Shown here: in pieces, positions 55,598 through 64,000 of the stretch
Numbering within the stretch: the first letter of the stretch is position 1
Layout: each line of letters starts with the position of its first letter
Source: JBPBQZ01 sp050955105
GTDB lineage: Bacteria; Pseudomonadota; Gammaproteobacteria; Burkholderiales; Burkholderiaceae
Assembly (NCBI GenBank): GCA_050955105.1
Contig: JBPBQZ010000033.1
Location: forward strand, 27,747 to 91,746
Length of the DNA: 64,000 nucleotides
Direction of reading: 5' to 3'
Program-made: the position numbers and the translations under genes
Notes under the pieces: generated by a model
Told to the model about the DNA's origin: nothing
Seen by the model: the letters and a program-made list of their open reading frames with translations, nothing else
Databases searched by the model: none

Positions 55598-56761
55598 TCA
55601 GAACACGTGACGCACGCCAACTGTCGCCGCAACCTGCTTGTCTTCGCTGGAAGCCGGCAGGTTCGCGATCTGGGCGAACGAACCACGTTGACCTGCTTGA
55701 TAAATCAGGGAGCTATACAGCGCCGTGCGTTTGGACAATGCATACTCTCCGCCCAAATTGACTTGGTTGATGTTCCCGTTTTTGTTAGCCATCTTGGCGT
55801 GCGTGAAGGTGTAGGCCACGCCGACCTTCAGCTGATCATTGGCCGTATAGACTGCGTTGACTTCATAGTTGTCGTAGCGCGAGTCGGTGCCGGCGTATGG
55901 CTGGTCGGTGCTCTCGTTGCCGTTCAGCGCCGTACGCGAGACAACGCCGCCGAGCTTGATGGCGCCGAAGTCGTACGCGGCGCCCAACGCGGCCATGTGC
56001 ATATGCCGAACGTTTTGCAAAGCGCAGCCGGGCCCGCTCGTACAGTCAAATGCGCCGGTGTAGTCGTTGCTGTCACCTTGCTTGCTCACGCTATAAACCG
56101 CGCTCATCGGGTTGTTCACGCTCAGGTAGCCGATGCCGGCCGAGAAGCCGCCGAGCGAGTAGTTGGCGCCGAGCGAGTACGCGCTGTTCCGCGAGAACGA
56201 GCCGGGCTGGCCGCCCAGCGAATAGGTGCCGCCGAATTGCAGGCCGTAGTAGTCGGGGCTCGTGTACTTGATCGCATTGCTCAGATTGAACGATTGATTC
56301 AAGTTGTCGACGTCACCGGGATGCGAGGCGAACTGCGTGCCCAGGGTGTTGCTGAACGAAAAAGGCGAAACGAAGTCGGTGGCGGAGTCGTACAGACGAC
56401 CCACCTGCAGCGTGCCGAGGTGTTTCGATGCGAGGCCGACCGTGGCGATCCGATCGAACAGCGTGTTGTTGCGGCCCAGGCGTCCAGTCGTGGCGTTGAA
56501 GCCGTTTTCCAACTGGAAGACGACCTGGTTGCCGCCGCCCAGATCTTCGCTGCCCTTGAGACCGAAGACCGAGGCAGCGGTGTTGCCGCTGGTGGCTTGC
56601 ACCGCGGAACGGCCACCCATATTTCCGCCGGGATGCGCGACTTGTTGATTGCTGGTGTAGGTCACGCCGGCATCGATTGCGCCGTACAAGGTCACACTGC
56701 TTTGCGCTTGCGCGGCCGCGCCGACGCCAAACATTGCGAGAAAAACGAGAGATTTTTTCAT
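55598..56761 (-). CDS. Gram-negative general porin
   Basis: 387 residues. Signal peptide MKKSLVFLAMFGVGAAAQA, then SSVTLYGAIDAGVTYTSNQ, the first barrel strand of Burkholderia/Neisseria-type porins. Family segments GRSAVQATSGNTAASVFGLK, GGNQVVFQLENGFNATTGRL and TLQVGRLYDSATDFVSPFSF follow. The last residues VGVRHVF end in Phe, the outer-membrane assembly signal. It forms a trimeric 16-strand diffusion channel. It is monocistronic, with a strong terminator. A single internal disulfide is possible between the Cys of AFDCTSGPGCALQNV. Confidence 0.95.
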   Translation of the reverse strand: MKKSLVFLAMFGVGAAAQAQSSVTLYGAIDAGVTYTSNQQVAHPGGNMGGRSAVQATSGNTAASVFGLKGSEDLGGGNQVVFQLENGFNATTGRLGRNNTLFDRIATVGLASKHLGTLQVGRLYDSATDFVSPFSFSNTLGTQFASHPGDVDNLNQSFNLSNAIKYTSPDYYGLQFGGTYSLGGQPGSFSRNSAYSLGANYSLGGFSAGIGYLSVNNPMSAVYSVSKQGDSNDYTGAFDCTSGPGCALQNVRHMHMAALGAAYDFGAIKLGGVVSRTALNGNESTDQPYAGTDSRYDNYEVNAVYTANDQLKVGVAYTFTHAKMANKNGNINQVNLGGEYALSKRTALYSSLIYQAGQRGSFAQIANLPASSEDKQVAATVGVRHVF

Positions 56762-57187
56762 AGCGAGTTTTTTCGTGATGAGTAGATAAGGGCGCTCGCC
56801 TGCACTAGGCGTTCATGGCCACCGGCGCAGCGGCGCTTGATGGCGAACGTCGAACCTTATCTTTGGGGCTTCCCGCGAAACATAGGATCAGGCTGAATTA
56901 ACCCGTAACACTACTTATTCGCAGAACTAACTTTTTGAGATAAAGCGTTGGCGGTCGCGCTGGTCCGGGCCTAGAACCTTGCTTTGCCTGAATTTTTTCT
57001 CCTGAGCCGAGATTGTCCGAAGCGTGAGCAGAAGCGTCAGGCATCGATGCCCATGAGGGCCGTTGAGGCATTTTTACAACGGACAATAGGCGCTAGCGAG
57101 ACTCGCCAGGTGCGGCGCAAATGTCGGAAGGGGCGGTGCGCCGAGCGGCCGAGTGGCGCGCCGGCGTGTGCTTCGAAGCTATGGTGA
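56762..57187. other. 426-bp intergenic region upstream of the porin gene
   Basis: No convincing gene. It must contain the porin promoter and leader on the minus strand; an A/T-rich stretch at about 56895-56945 is the likely place, but no clear -35/-10 pair is seen. A 67-codon open frame at 56984-57187 has no ribosome binding site and an improbable composition. Confidence 0.4.
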
Positions 57188-58021
57188 TCAGACTGCTATG
57201 GGAGCGGCGATTGCGGGATGATGCCGGTAATCGGGCAGCGCGAAGTCTTCGTAGCGATAGTCGAGGATGCTGGCCGGATGCCGCTTGATTTGCAGCGCCG
57301 GCAGCGGATACGGTTCACGCGAAAGCAGCTCTTGCACTTGCTCGAGATGATTCAGGTAGATATGGCAATCGCCGGCAGTCCAGACGAGTTCGCCGACTTG
57401 CAGATCACATTGCTGCGCGATCATATGCGTAAGCAGCGCATAGCTGGCGATATTGAAGGGCGTGCCGAGGAATACGTCCTGGCTGCGGCAATACAGCAGG
57501 CAACTGAGCTTGCCTTCGTTCACATAAAATTGCGCAAAGCAGTGGCAGGGCGCCAGCGCCATCTTGCCGGCCGCGACGTTTTCCTGCGGCGAGCGCGTCT
57601 CGTCAGGGAAATCCGCCATATTGAGCGCGGTCAAGATCAAGCGGCGCGAATGCGGTTTGGCGCGAATCTGCGCGATCAATTGTGCGATCTGGTCGACCGT
57701 GGTGCCGTCGCTGCGCGGCCAGAAACGCCATTGATAGCCGTAGATGGGGCCGAGATTGCCGTTTTCGTCGGCCCATTCGTCCCAGATCGTGACGCCGTTT
57801 TCGCGCAGATAGCGGGTGTTGGTTTCGCCGTTGAGAAACCATAGAAGTTCGTGAATCACGCTCTTCATATGAATGCGCTTGGTCGTGACCACGGGGAAGC
57901 CCTCGGCCAAATCGAAGCGCATCTGGCGACCGAAGACGCTGATGGTACCGGTGCCGGTGCGGTCGGCTTTGGTAGCGCCGGCGGCGAGAATATCCTTGAG
58001 CAGATCGTGATAGGGCTTCAT
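57188..58021 (-). CDS. thyA: Thymidylate synthase
   Basis: 277 residues, full length. It makes dTMP from dUMP with methylene-tetrahydrofolate. It contains DRTGTGTISVFGRQMRFDLA, PVVTTKRIHMKSVIHELLWF, LGPIYGYQWRFW, the nucleophile Cys in LAPCHCFAQFYV and ASYALLTHMIAQQC, and ends DYRHHPAIAAPIAV. The product dihydrofolate is recycled by FolA from the nearby gene. No regulatory element is recognised ahead of it. Confidence 0.98.
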   Translation of the reverse strand: MKPYHDLLKDILAAGATKADRTGTGTISVFGRQMRFDLAEGFPVVTTKRIHMKSVIHELLWFLNGETNTRYLRENGVTIWDEWADENGNLGPIYGYQWRFWPRSDGTTVDQIAQLIAQIRAKPHSRRLILTALNMADFPDETRSPQENVAAGKMALAPCHCFAQFYVNEGKLSCLLYCRSQDVFLGTPFNIASYALLTHMIAQQCDLQVGELVWTAGDCHIYLNHLEQVQELLSREPYPLPALQIKRHPASILDYRYEDFALPDYRHHPAIAAPIAV

Positions 58022-58261
58022 CGGCGGAGTAGGTTCGTCGAACGGTCGGACAGGCTGAGTGAGGAGTTTGGCACGTTTTGCTGCGGCGCTGCCTCGATTG
58101 TAGCAGCGTGCTTAAGCGCTTTTCGGCGGCGCCAGCGTCGCGGCCTGGCGCGCCGAAAAGGTAATTCTGGCCGATGCACGCGGACTTCAGCGCAGCGGTC
58201 GGATAGAATCGCCTCGCGGTGCCAAACTGCATGCAGCGCCTGTTCCGGCATGGGAGCCGAC

Positions 58262-58411
58262 TTGAAAAAGCACCTTATTATCCTGTTCAGCTTCGCCTGG
58301 CTTGCCTTGGTGACGGGTTGCGCGCAGCCCGCCGGCAGCGCATCGGGCTCGCGTGGTGGCTCTATCACCATGTATGGCACGATCGACACCGGCGTTACGA
58401 TTTCCCGTTAG
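58262..58411 (+). CDS. Small lipoprotein with a porin-like C-terminal strand
   Basis: 49 residues from TTG 58262, which has GGAG 5 nt upstream; ATG 58250 in the same frame is the alternative. It begins KKHLIILFSFAWLALVTGC, a clean lipoprotein signal with lipobox LVTGC, then QPAGSASGSRGGS and ITMYGTIDTGVTISR. The last segment strongly resembles the first beta-strand of the nearby porin (VTLYGAIDAGVTY). No function is known. It is followed 26 bp later by another lipoprotein gene. Confidence 0.6.
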   Translation: MKKHLIILFSFAWLALVTGCAQPAGSASGSRGGSITMYGTIDTGVTISR

Positions 58412-58437
58412 CCCCACGCCGCCTGCTCCCGCCAGCC

Positions 58438-58839
58438 ATGCAAATCCTCGCACTGCCGCGTGCGTTCGCGATATTGAGCGTACTGGCCGTCGTGCTGCTG
58501 GTTGGCTGCGGCAGCCAGCCGCGTGCGCCGACCGGCGATCCGCTCGACGTGCTGCCCGTCGCACGCTTCGTCACTGCTCGGCAGATGGACGATGCTGCGC
58601 AGTGCATTGCCGATAAATGGCAGAATCTGGCACCGCTAACTGAGGCCTCCACGGTCACGCTGCACCCGAGCTTTCGCGGGCTGATTGTCGACGCGCGCGC
58701 GCCCACCGACGCGCGGGCACGGTCATACGTCGAGCTCTACGAGGCTGGAGGTGCGACGCGAGTGGATTATTTCCTGCGTAGCTTCGCCAGCGACCCCGGC
58801 GAGGATTTGCGCTTGAGGGCGCTGCGGGCTTGCCTTTGA
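58438..58839 (+). CDS. Putative lipoprotein, unknown function
   Basis: 133 residues. The N-terminus LPRAFAILSVLAVVLLVGCG has a lipobox (LVGC, Cys about residue 24), then QPRAPTGDPLDVLPVARF and a short globular part with two further Cys residues (AQCIADKW and the last-but-one residue of RALRACL), possibly a disulfide. No family is recognised. No strong ribosome binding site is visible; it probably follows the small lipoprotein gene in one transcript. It is convergent with the MFS gene, 27 bp apart. Confidence 0.65.
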   Translation: MQILALPRAFAILSVLAVVLLVGCGSQPRAPTGDPLDVLPVARFVTARQMDDAAQCIADKWQNLAPLTEASTVTLHPSFRGLIVDARAPTDARARSYVELYEAGGATRVDYFLRSFASDPGEDLRLRALRACL

Positions 58840-58866
58840 GAGCGCTTGAGAAGCACTGATCCCACG

Positions 58867-60402
58867 CTAGCGCGGCACGGGTGCAGACGACGGCGCCAAG
58901 GCTTTCAACGAAACGAATACCCATCCCGAGGCTAGCAACAACAACAGCGCCGTGGCCAGCAGTGCCGAATGGAATGCCTGTTCGAACGCGAGCTTCGCGC
59001 TGTCGGCCAGCGCCATTCCCTGTACGCCCAGCGTTTGTGCGACAGCCAGTGTGCCCTCGAGGGTTTCGCTGGCCGCCACCGGCAGCGAGCCGCCTGGCAG
59101 CATGGCAAGCACGTCGCCTTGCAGGCTGCGCGCGAACAGGAAAGACACGAGGCTGCCGAAGAGCGTAACGCCCAGCACGCTGCCCATCTCAAACGAAATT
59201 TCCTGAATGGATGCGGCCATGCCGGCGCGGTCTGGTGGCGCCGAGCGCATGATTGCGGTGCAGGCGGTATTGACCGTCAGCGCGCAGCCCGCGCCGATGC
59301 AGATCAGGCCGAGCGCGACACTCCATTGCAGCGCATGCGCGGACGCCAGAGTCAGTTGTCCCATCAAAGTCAGCCCACCAGCCTGCAGCACCAGCCCGGT
59401 ACAGATCAGCGATCGTATCGAGAACCAGCGGATCAGCCGTCCCGCGACGAGGCCCGCGACCAAGCTGGTAACCATCAGCGGCATCAAACGCAGCGCCGCG
59501 CTCGCCGGCGGCATGTCGCGCGCCAGTTGCAGATATTGGGAAAACACCAGTTCCATGCCGGTCATCGTCATGCTGGTGATGAGGATCGCGGCAATGCTGG
59601 CGGCAAACGGCCGGTGCGCGAATAGATGGAAATCGATCAGCGGGCTCGGATGCGCGCGCTGCCAGCGTACGAAATACCAAAGCAGCAGACTGCTGCCGAG
59701 CGCGACGGCCAACAGCGCCGGCAACCAGACACCCGGTTGCGCCGCCATTTTGATGGTGAGCACCGCCCCCACCAGGCCGGTGATGGCCAGCGCGGCGGCG
59801 CCCAGGTTGACGGGATACAAGCGGCGCGCGCGTTCTCGCGGCTGCGGCATGCCGAGCGCGAAGGGCAGCGCAATCAGCACGACCGGAATATGCACGAGGA
59901 AAATCGCGCCCCACCAGAAATGTTCGAGCAGCACGCCGCCCACCAGCGGACCGATTGCCGCGCCAGCCGACGCTACCGCCGTCCAGATGCTGATGGCCGT
60001 CGCATGCCGGCTCGGCTCGGGAAAGGTCTGGTTCACGATGGCCAGCGTGGCCGGCATCATCATCGCGCCGCCAACCCCCAACGCCGCGCGCGCGGCGATC
60101 AGCCCACCAGGCCCGGTTGCCAACGCGGCGGCACCCGACGCGATGCCGAATACGAGCAGTCCACCGATGAAGATGCGCTTATGTCCGAACCGGTCGCTGA
60201 TGGGACCGGTGCACGGCAGCAAGCCGGTCATCATCAGCGTGTAAGCGTTCATGATCCACATTTTCTCCATCGGGCCCGCCTGTAATTCGCGGGTCAGCGT
60301 GGGTAATGCGGTGTACATGATCGTCAGGTCGATGCTGATGAGCAGCAGCGCCGTGGAAAGGGTGAAAAGCGTCACCCAAGGGTTCTGCAAGAAATTCTTC
60401 AT
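58867..60402 (-). CDS. DHA2-type MFS drug exporter (14 TM)
   Basis: 511 residues, the size of the 14-helix DHA2 family (QacA/SmvA/EmrB-like). It has ALLLISIDLTIMYTALPTL in helix 1 with an acidic residue, motif A GPISDRFGHKRIFIGG after helix 2, and motif C-like GPLVGGVLLEHFWWGAIFLV. These proteins export cationic or lipophilic drugs by proton antiport. No periplasmic adaptor or regulator gene is next to it, so it probably acts alone like SmvA/QacA. Substrates are not predictable. Confidence 0.9.
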   Translation of the reverse strand: MKNFLQNPWVTLFTLSTALLLISIDLTIMYTALPTLTRELQAGPMEKMWIMNAYTLMMTGLLPCTGPISDRFGHKRIFIGGLLVFGIASGAAALATGPGGLIAARAALGVGGAMMMPATLAIVNQTFPEPSRHATAISIWTAVASAGAAIGPLVGGVLLEHFWWGAIFLVHIPVVLIALPFALGMPQPRERARRLYPVNLGAAALAITGLVGAVLTIKMAAQPGVWLPALLAVALGSSLLLWYFVRWQRAHPSPLIDFHLFAHRPFAASIAAILITSMTMTGMELVFSQYLQLARDMPPASAALRLMPLMVTSLVAGLVAGRLIRWFSIRSLICTGLVLQAGGLTLMGQLTLASAHALQWSVALGLICIGAGCALTVNTACTAIMRSAPPDRAGMAASIQEISFEMGSVLGVTLFGSLVSFLFARSLQGDVLAMLPGGSLPVAASETLEGTLAVAQTLGVQGMALADSAKLAFEQAFHSALLATALLLLLASGWVFVSLKALAPSSAPVPR

Positions 60403-60506
60403 AACCAGGACCGGTATGGCCTCTTAAAGAGGGAACCGGCCAGGGTATGTCAGCGCATGATCCAGCGATATAAGGCGTTAGCTGAAAAATGAGATAAATG
60501 GTACGT

Positions 60507-61913
<1,407 letters not shown>

Positions 61914-61966
61914 ATCGGCTCCATCTGGGAAAACCGACGCCGCACCGTATGGGCGAGACGTCCGGC

Positions 61967-63664
61967 TTAAAGCTGACTCTGTATCGGCAGAATGCGGAAC
62001 AGACCGGTTAATGTGTTGCGCCAGAGGCCTGCCTCTGGATCGAAGTTGTAGCTTACCTCGCGACCTTGTTGATTGTCGGTGGTCCAGATCAGCGGTGAGC
62101 GCGGCACGCCGTTCATCTGGAGTTGGGCAAGCGTTTGCGCGTCGGCCAGAGACACTTGATAACTCGACTGGAGTGAGGCGGCGCTGACGAACAGGTCGGC
62201 CGCCTGCTGAGCGATCTCGGGACTATTGATCTCCAGTGCGATCTCGGTATTCAAGCGGAACGAGCGCGGATCGAGATTGATCGATCCGGTAAGAAGCGTC
62301 CGACGGTCTATTACCAAAGCCTTGGTGTGCAGGCTGGCGCGCGAACGTGAACCGACGATATCGGCATTGCGCGGTTGTCCTGGTACAGGCTTGAATTCGT
62401 ATAGCTGCACGCCGCCGCGCAGCAGGCCCACACGATAGGGAATATAGCCGGCCATGGACGCCGGCGCATCGGTCGAGGCCAGTGAGTTGGTCAGCGCCTT
62501 CACGGTGACGCCGCGCGCAGCCAGTCCAGTCAACACGGTAACGCCTTCCTTACCCGGTACGAAATACGCCGAGATGATCAATAGCTCTTTTTGCGCCTGT
62601 TCTGCCAGCGCGCGGATACGGTTGGCCGGCGGGCTGGAATAATCTTGCGTGGGAGCGGTGATCTTCTCCGGCGTGTCGGCCCAGAACGCGGCGGGCGCCC
62701 AAATCAATGCGAGATTTGCCGTGCGGATCTGCTCGGCGAGCGGTGCGCGGGTGAGCGGGCCGCGCTCGGTGACATCGCGATCTTGCTGCCAATGCGCGCG
62801 TAGATCGGCACGCACCCGTTGCAGCTCCGCCGCATCGAAATGCTGCCGGTTGAGATCAGTCAGCGGGTAGGACAGGTCGCTATTCCAGAACGTGTCGAAG
62901 CTCTGCGATACCTCCGGGACAATCGGTCCGGCAGCCAGCACGTCGAGGTCGCGAAACAAGATCGACGGACTCGCGTCGAAATACTCGTCGCCGATATTAC
63001 GCCCGCCGACAATCGCGACCTGGTTGTCGGCAATCATCGCCTTGTTGTGCATGCGGCGCGTGAGCGTGTCGAGGCGCGTAAGAAAGTCACTTGCGCGCGT
63101 GCCGAAATTTTCATGGGCCGGTGCGAACGGATTGAATACCCGCACCTCGATATGCGGATGCGAATTCAAGGTCGCGATGACTGAATCGATGTCCTTGAAA
63201 TTGAAATCGTCCAGCAGCAGCCGCACGCGTACGCCGCGGTCGGCAGCGCGCAGCACTGATTCAAGCAGTAACTTGCCGGTGTTGTCTTCCTCGGCAATGT
63301 AGTACTGCAAATCCAGTGTGCGCTGTGCCGCCTGGGCCAGCGCAATGCGCATGCTGAGCGCCGCGGAACCGGTAGACAGCAGGCGGAACGCGGATTGTTG
63401 TGGATGCGCGGTCTCGCCAGCGGCCAGTGCTGCCCGCAGCGGTGTGCTCGAATCGGCGGGCAACGCGGTGGACGTGTGCCGATGTGCGGTCGGAGCGTTC
63501 ATGCTTGCGCAGGCAGTGAGCGCCAAGCAAAGCGCCGCGACGATCAGGCGGCGCGGCGCAATAGCTATTTGGGACACGCTGCGGTGAAAACTGCCCGCAG
63601 GTTGTGGAGAGCGTTGCCGCGGGACATATGAAACAAGCCAGCCAAACAAAAATTCACTGAACAC
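61967..63664 (-). CDS. Phospholipase D-family lipoprotein (cardiolipin synthase C-like)
   Basis: 565 residues from GTG 63664, which follows AGGAG with a 7-nt spacer. Two HKD motifs are present: HNKAMIADNQVAIVGGRNIG and HTKALVIDRRTLLTGSINLD, as in ClsC/YmdC-type cardiolipin synthases and PLD nucleases. A hydrophobic stretch LIVAALCLALTACAS near residue 40-55 carries a lipobox, which lies too far in for a normal signal if GTG 63664 is used; GTG 63577 would place it correctly but lacks a ribosome binding site. It probably sits at the inner or outer membrane and acts on phospholipids. Confidence 0.88.
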   Translation of the reverse strand: MFSEFLFGWLVSYVPRQRSPQPAGSFHRSVSQIAIAPRRLIVAALCLALTACASMNAPTAHRHTSTALPADSSTPLRAALAAGETAHPQQSAFRLLSTGSAALSMRIALAQAAQRTLDLQYYIAEEDNTGKLLLESVLRAADRGVRVRLLLDDFNFKDIDSVIATLNSHPHIEVRVFNPFAPAHENFGTRASDFLTRLDTLTRRMHNKAMIADNQVAIVGGRNIGDEYFDASPSILFRDLDVLAAGPIVPEVSQSFDTFWNSDLSYPLTDLNRQHFDAAELQRVRADLRAHWQQDRDVTERGPLTRAPLAEQIRTANLALIWAPAAFWADTPEKITAPTQDYSSPPANRIRALAEQAQKELLIISAYFVPGKEGVTVLTGLAARGVTVKALTNSLASTDAPASMAGYIPYRVGLLRGGVQLYEFKPVPGQPRNADIVGSRSRASLHTKALVIDRRTLLTGSINLDPRSFRLNTEIALEINSPEIAQQAADLFVSAASLQSSYQVSLADAQTLAQLQMNGVPRSPLIWTTDNQQGREVSYNFDPEAGLWRNTLTGLFRILPIQSQL

Positions 63665-63836
63665 TCGGTCGCTCCTGAGGCGGACCGCATCGATGTCATT
63701 CGGCGTAGGGCTCGCCGGCCTCGATGCGCTGAACCATTTTAGGAGAAATCGCGGCGGCGAGGCGGCGGCTGGCCATTCGGCCAGAGTGTCGGCGCGAAAT
63801 AACCTGAAAACTTAGGAAATTCACGGAATGCGCGGT

Positions 63837-64000
63837 CTACAGTGCCGCGATTCGCGCCAATTGCGTTACCAATGCCTTGGGCGCCGAATAGAACGGTGAA
63901 TGATCGGTATCGAGCGAAATCACCGGCACACACGGCAGGGCGGTGTGCATCAGCCGTTGCACGTCGATCGGCAGCGCCTGATCGCGCAGAGTCTCGATAT
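63837..64000 (-). CDS. Alpha/beta hydrolase, C-terminal part only
   Basis: The last 53 codons of a minus-strand gene whose beginning is beyond the right edge. The visible peptide runs ETLRDQALPIDVQRLMHTAL and then VISLDTDHSPFYSAPKALVT, ending RIAAL. The catalytic His in TDHSPF, the RDQALP segment and the length from there to the stop fit the esterase-like (methylesterase/hydroxynitrile lyase-type) alpha/beta hydrolases. Confidence 0.75.
   Translation of the reverse strand, partial: IETLRDQALPIDVQRLMHTALPCVPVISLDTDHSPFYSAPKALVTQLARIAAL

Overview
The window is a GC-rich chromosomal segment of a betaproteobacterium, most probably of the order Burkholderiales. This rests on the conserved run gph-ubiG-ompA-gyrA-serC-pheA-hisC-tyrA-aroA-cmk-rpsA-ihfB-lapA-lapB-heptose genes-cysM, on a one-piece tmRNA whose tag reads ANDSTFALAA, on a Gram-negative porin of the type common in this order, and on Thr at GyrA position 83. 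No genus can be named from the sequence alone.

Layout. 1-3300: a TonB-dependent copper receptor (cut by the left edge) and a luciferase-like flavin monooxygenase, both on the minus strand. 3584-12120: a catabolic-looking plus-strand cluster of three tandem periplasmic substrate-binding proteins (the first two nearly identical), an acyl-CoA ligase, a thiolase-fold protein without the usual cysteines, a DUF35 zinc-ribbon/OB-fold partner and a short-chain dehydrogenase. No permease or ATPase gene accompanies the binding proteins. 12236-14746: a small accessory patch with a two-helix membrane protein, a VOC-family protein, a frameshifted gene of unknown function and a convergent DUF488 gene, lying next to the tmRNA gene.

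14915-37014: the housekeeping core. It holds ssrA, gph, ubiG, ompA, gyrA, the serine/aromatic amino acid run serC-pheA-hisC-tyrA-aroA, then cmk-rpsA-ihfB, lapA-lapB, the ADP-heptose genes, a ComEA-like protein, cysM and mltB. 37139-41789: a deacetylase-family gene, then etfB-etfA and an acyl-CoA dehydrogenase, which together form an electron-transfer module. 41823-49209: dadA, a radical SAM gene preceded by a perfect LexA-type box, a TM2 protein, the rpsP-rimM-trmD-rplS ribosomal operon, a Nudix hydrolase and an AmpE/CobD-like membrane protein.

49255-64000: rsgA, an M48 peptidase, orn, mog, yjgA, pmbA, folA, a porin, thyA, two small lipoproteins, a DHA2-type MFS exporter, fumC, a phospholipase D-type lipoprotein and the 3' end of an alpha/beta hydrolase.

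The most notable items are the transporter-less binding-protein/CoA-ligase/aldolase-like cluster, the SOS box before the radical SAM gene, the single-base frameshift beside the DUF488 gene next to ssrA, and a 12-bp tandem repeat that extends the C-terminus of TyrA. No CRISPR array, insertion sequence, integrase or phage gene was seen.
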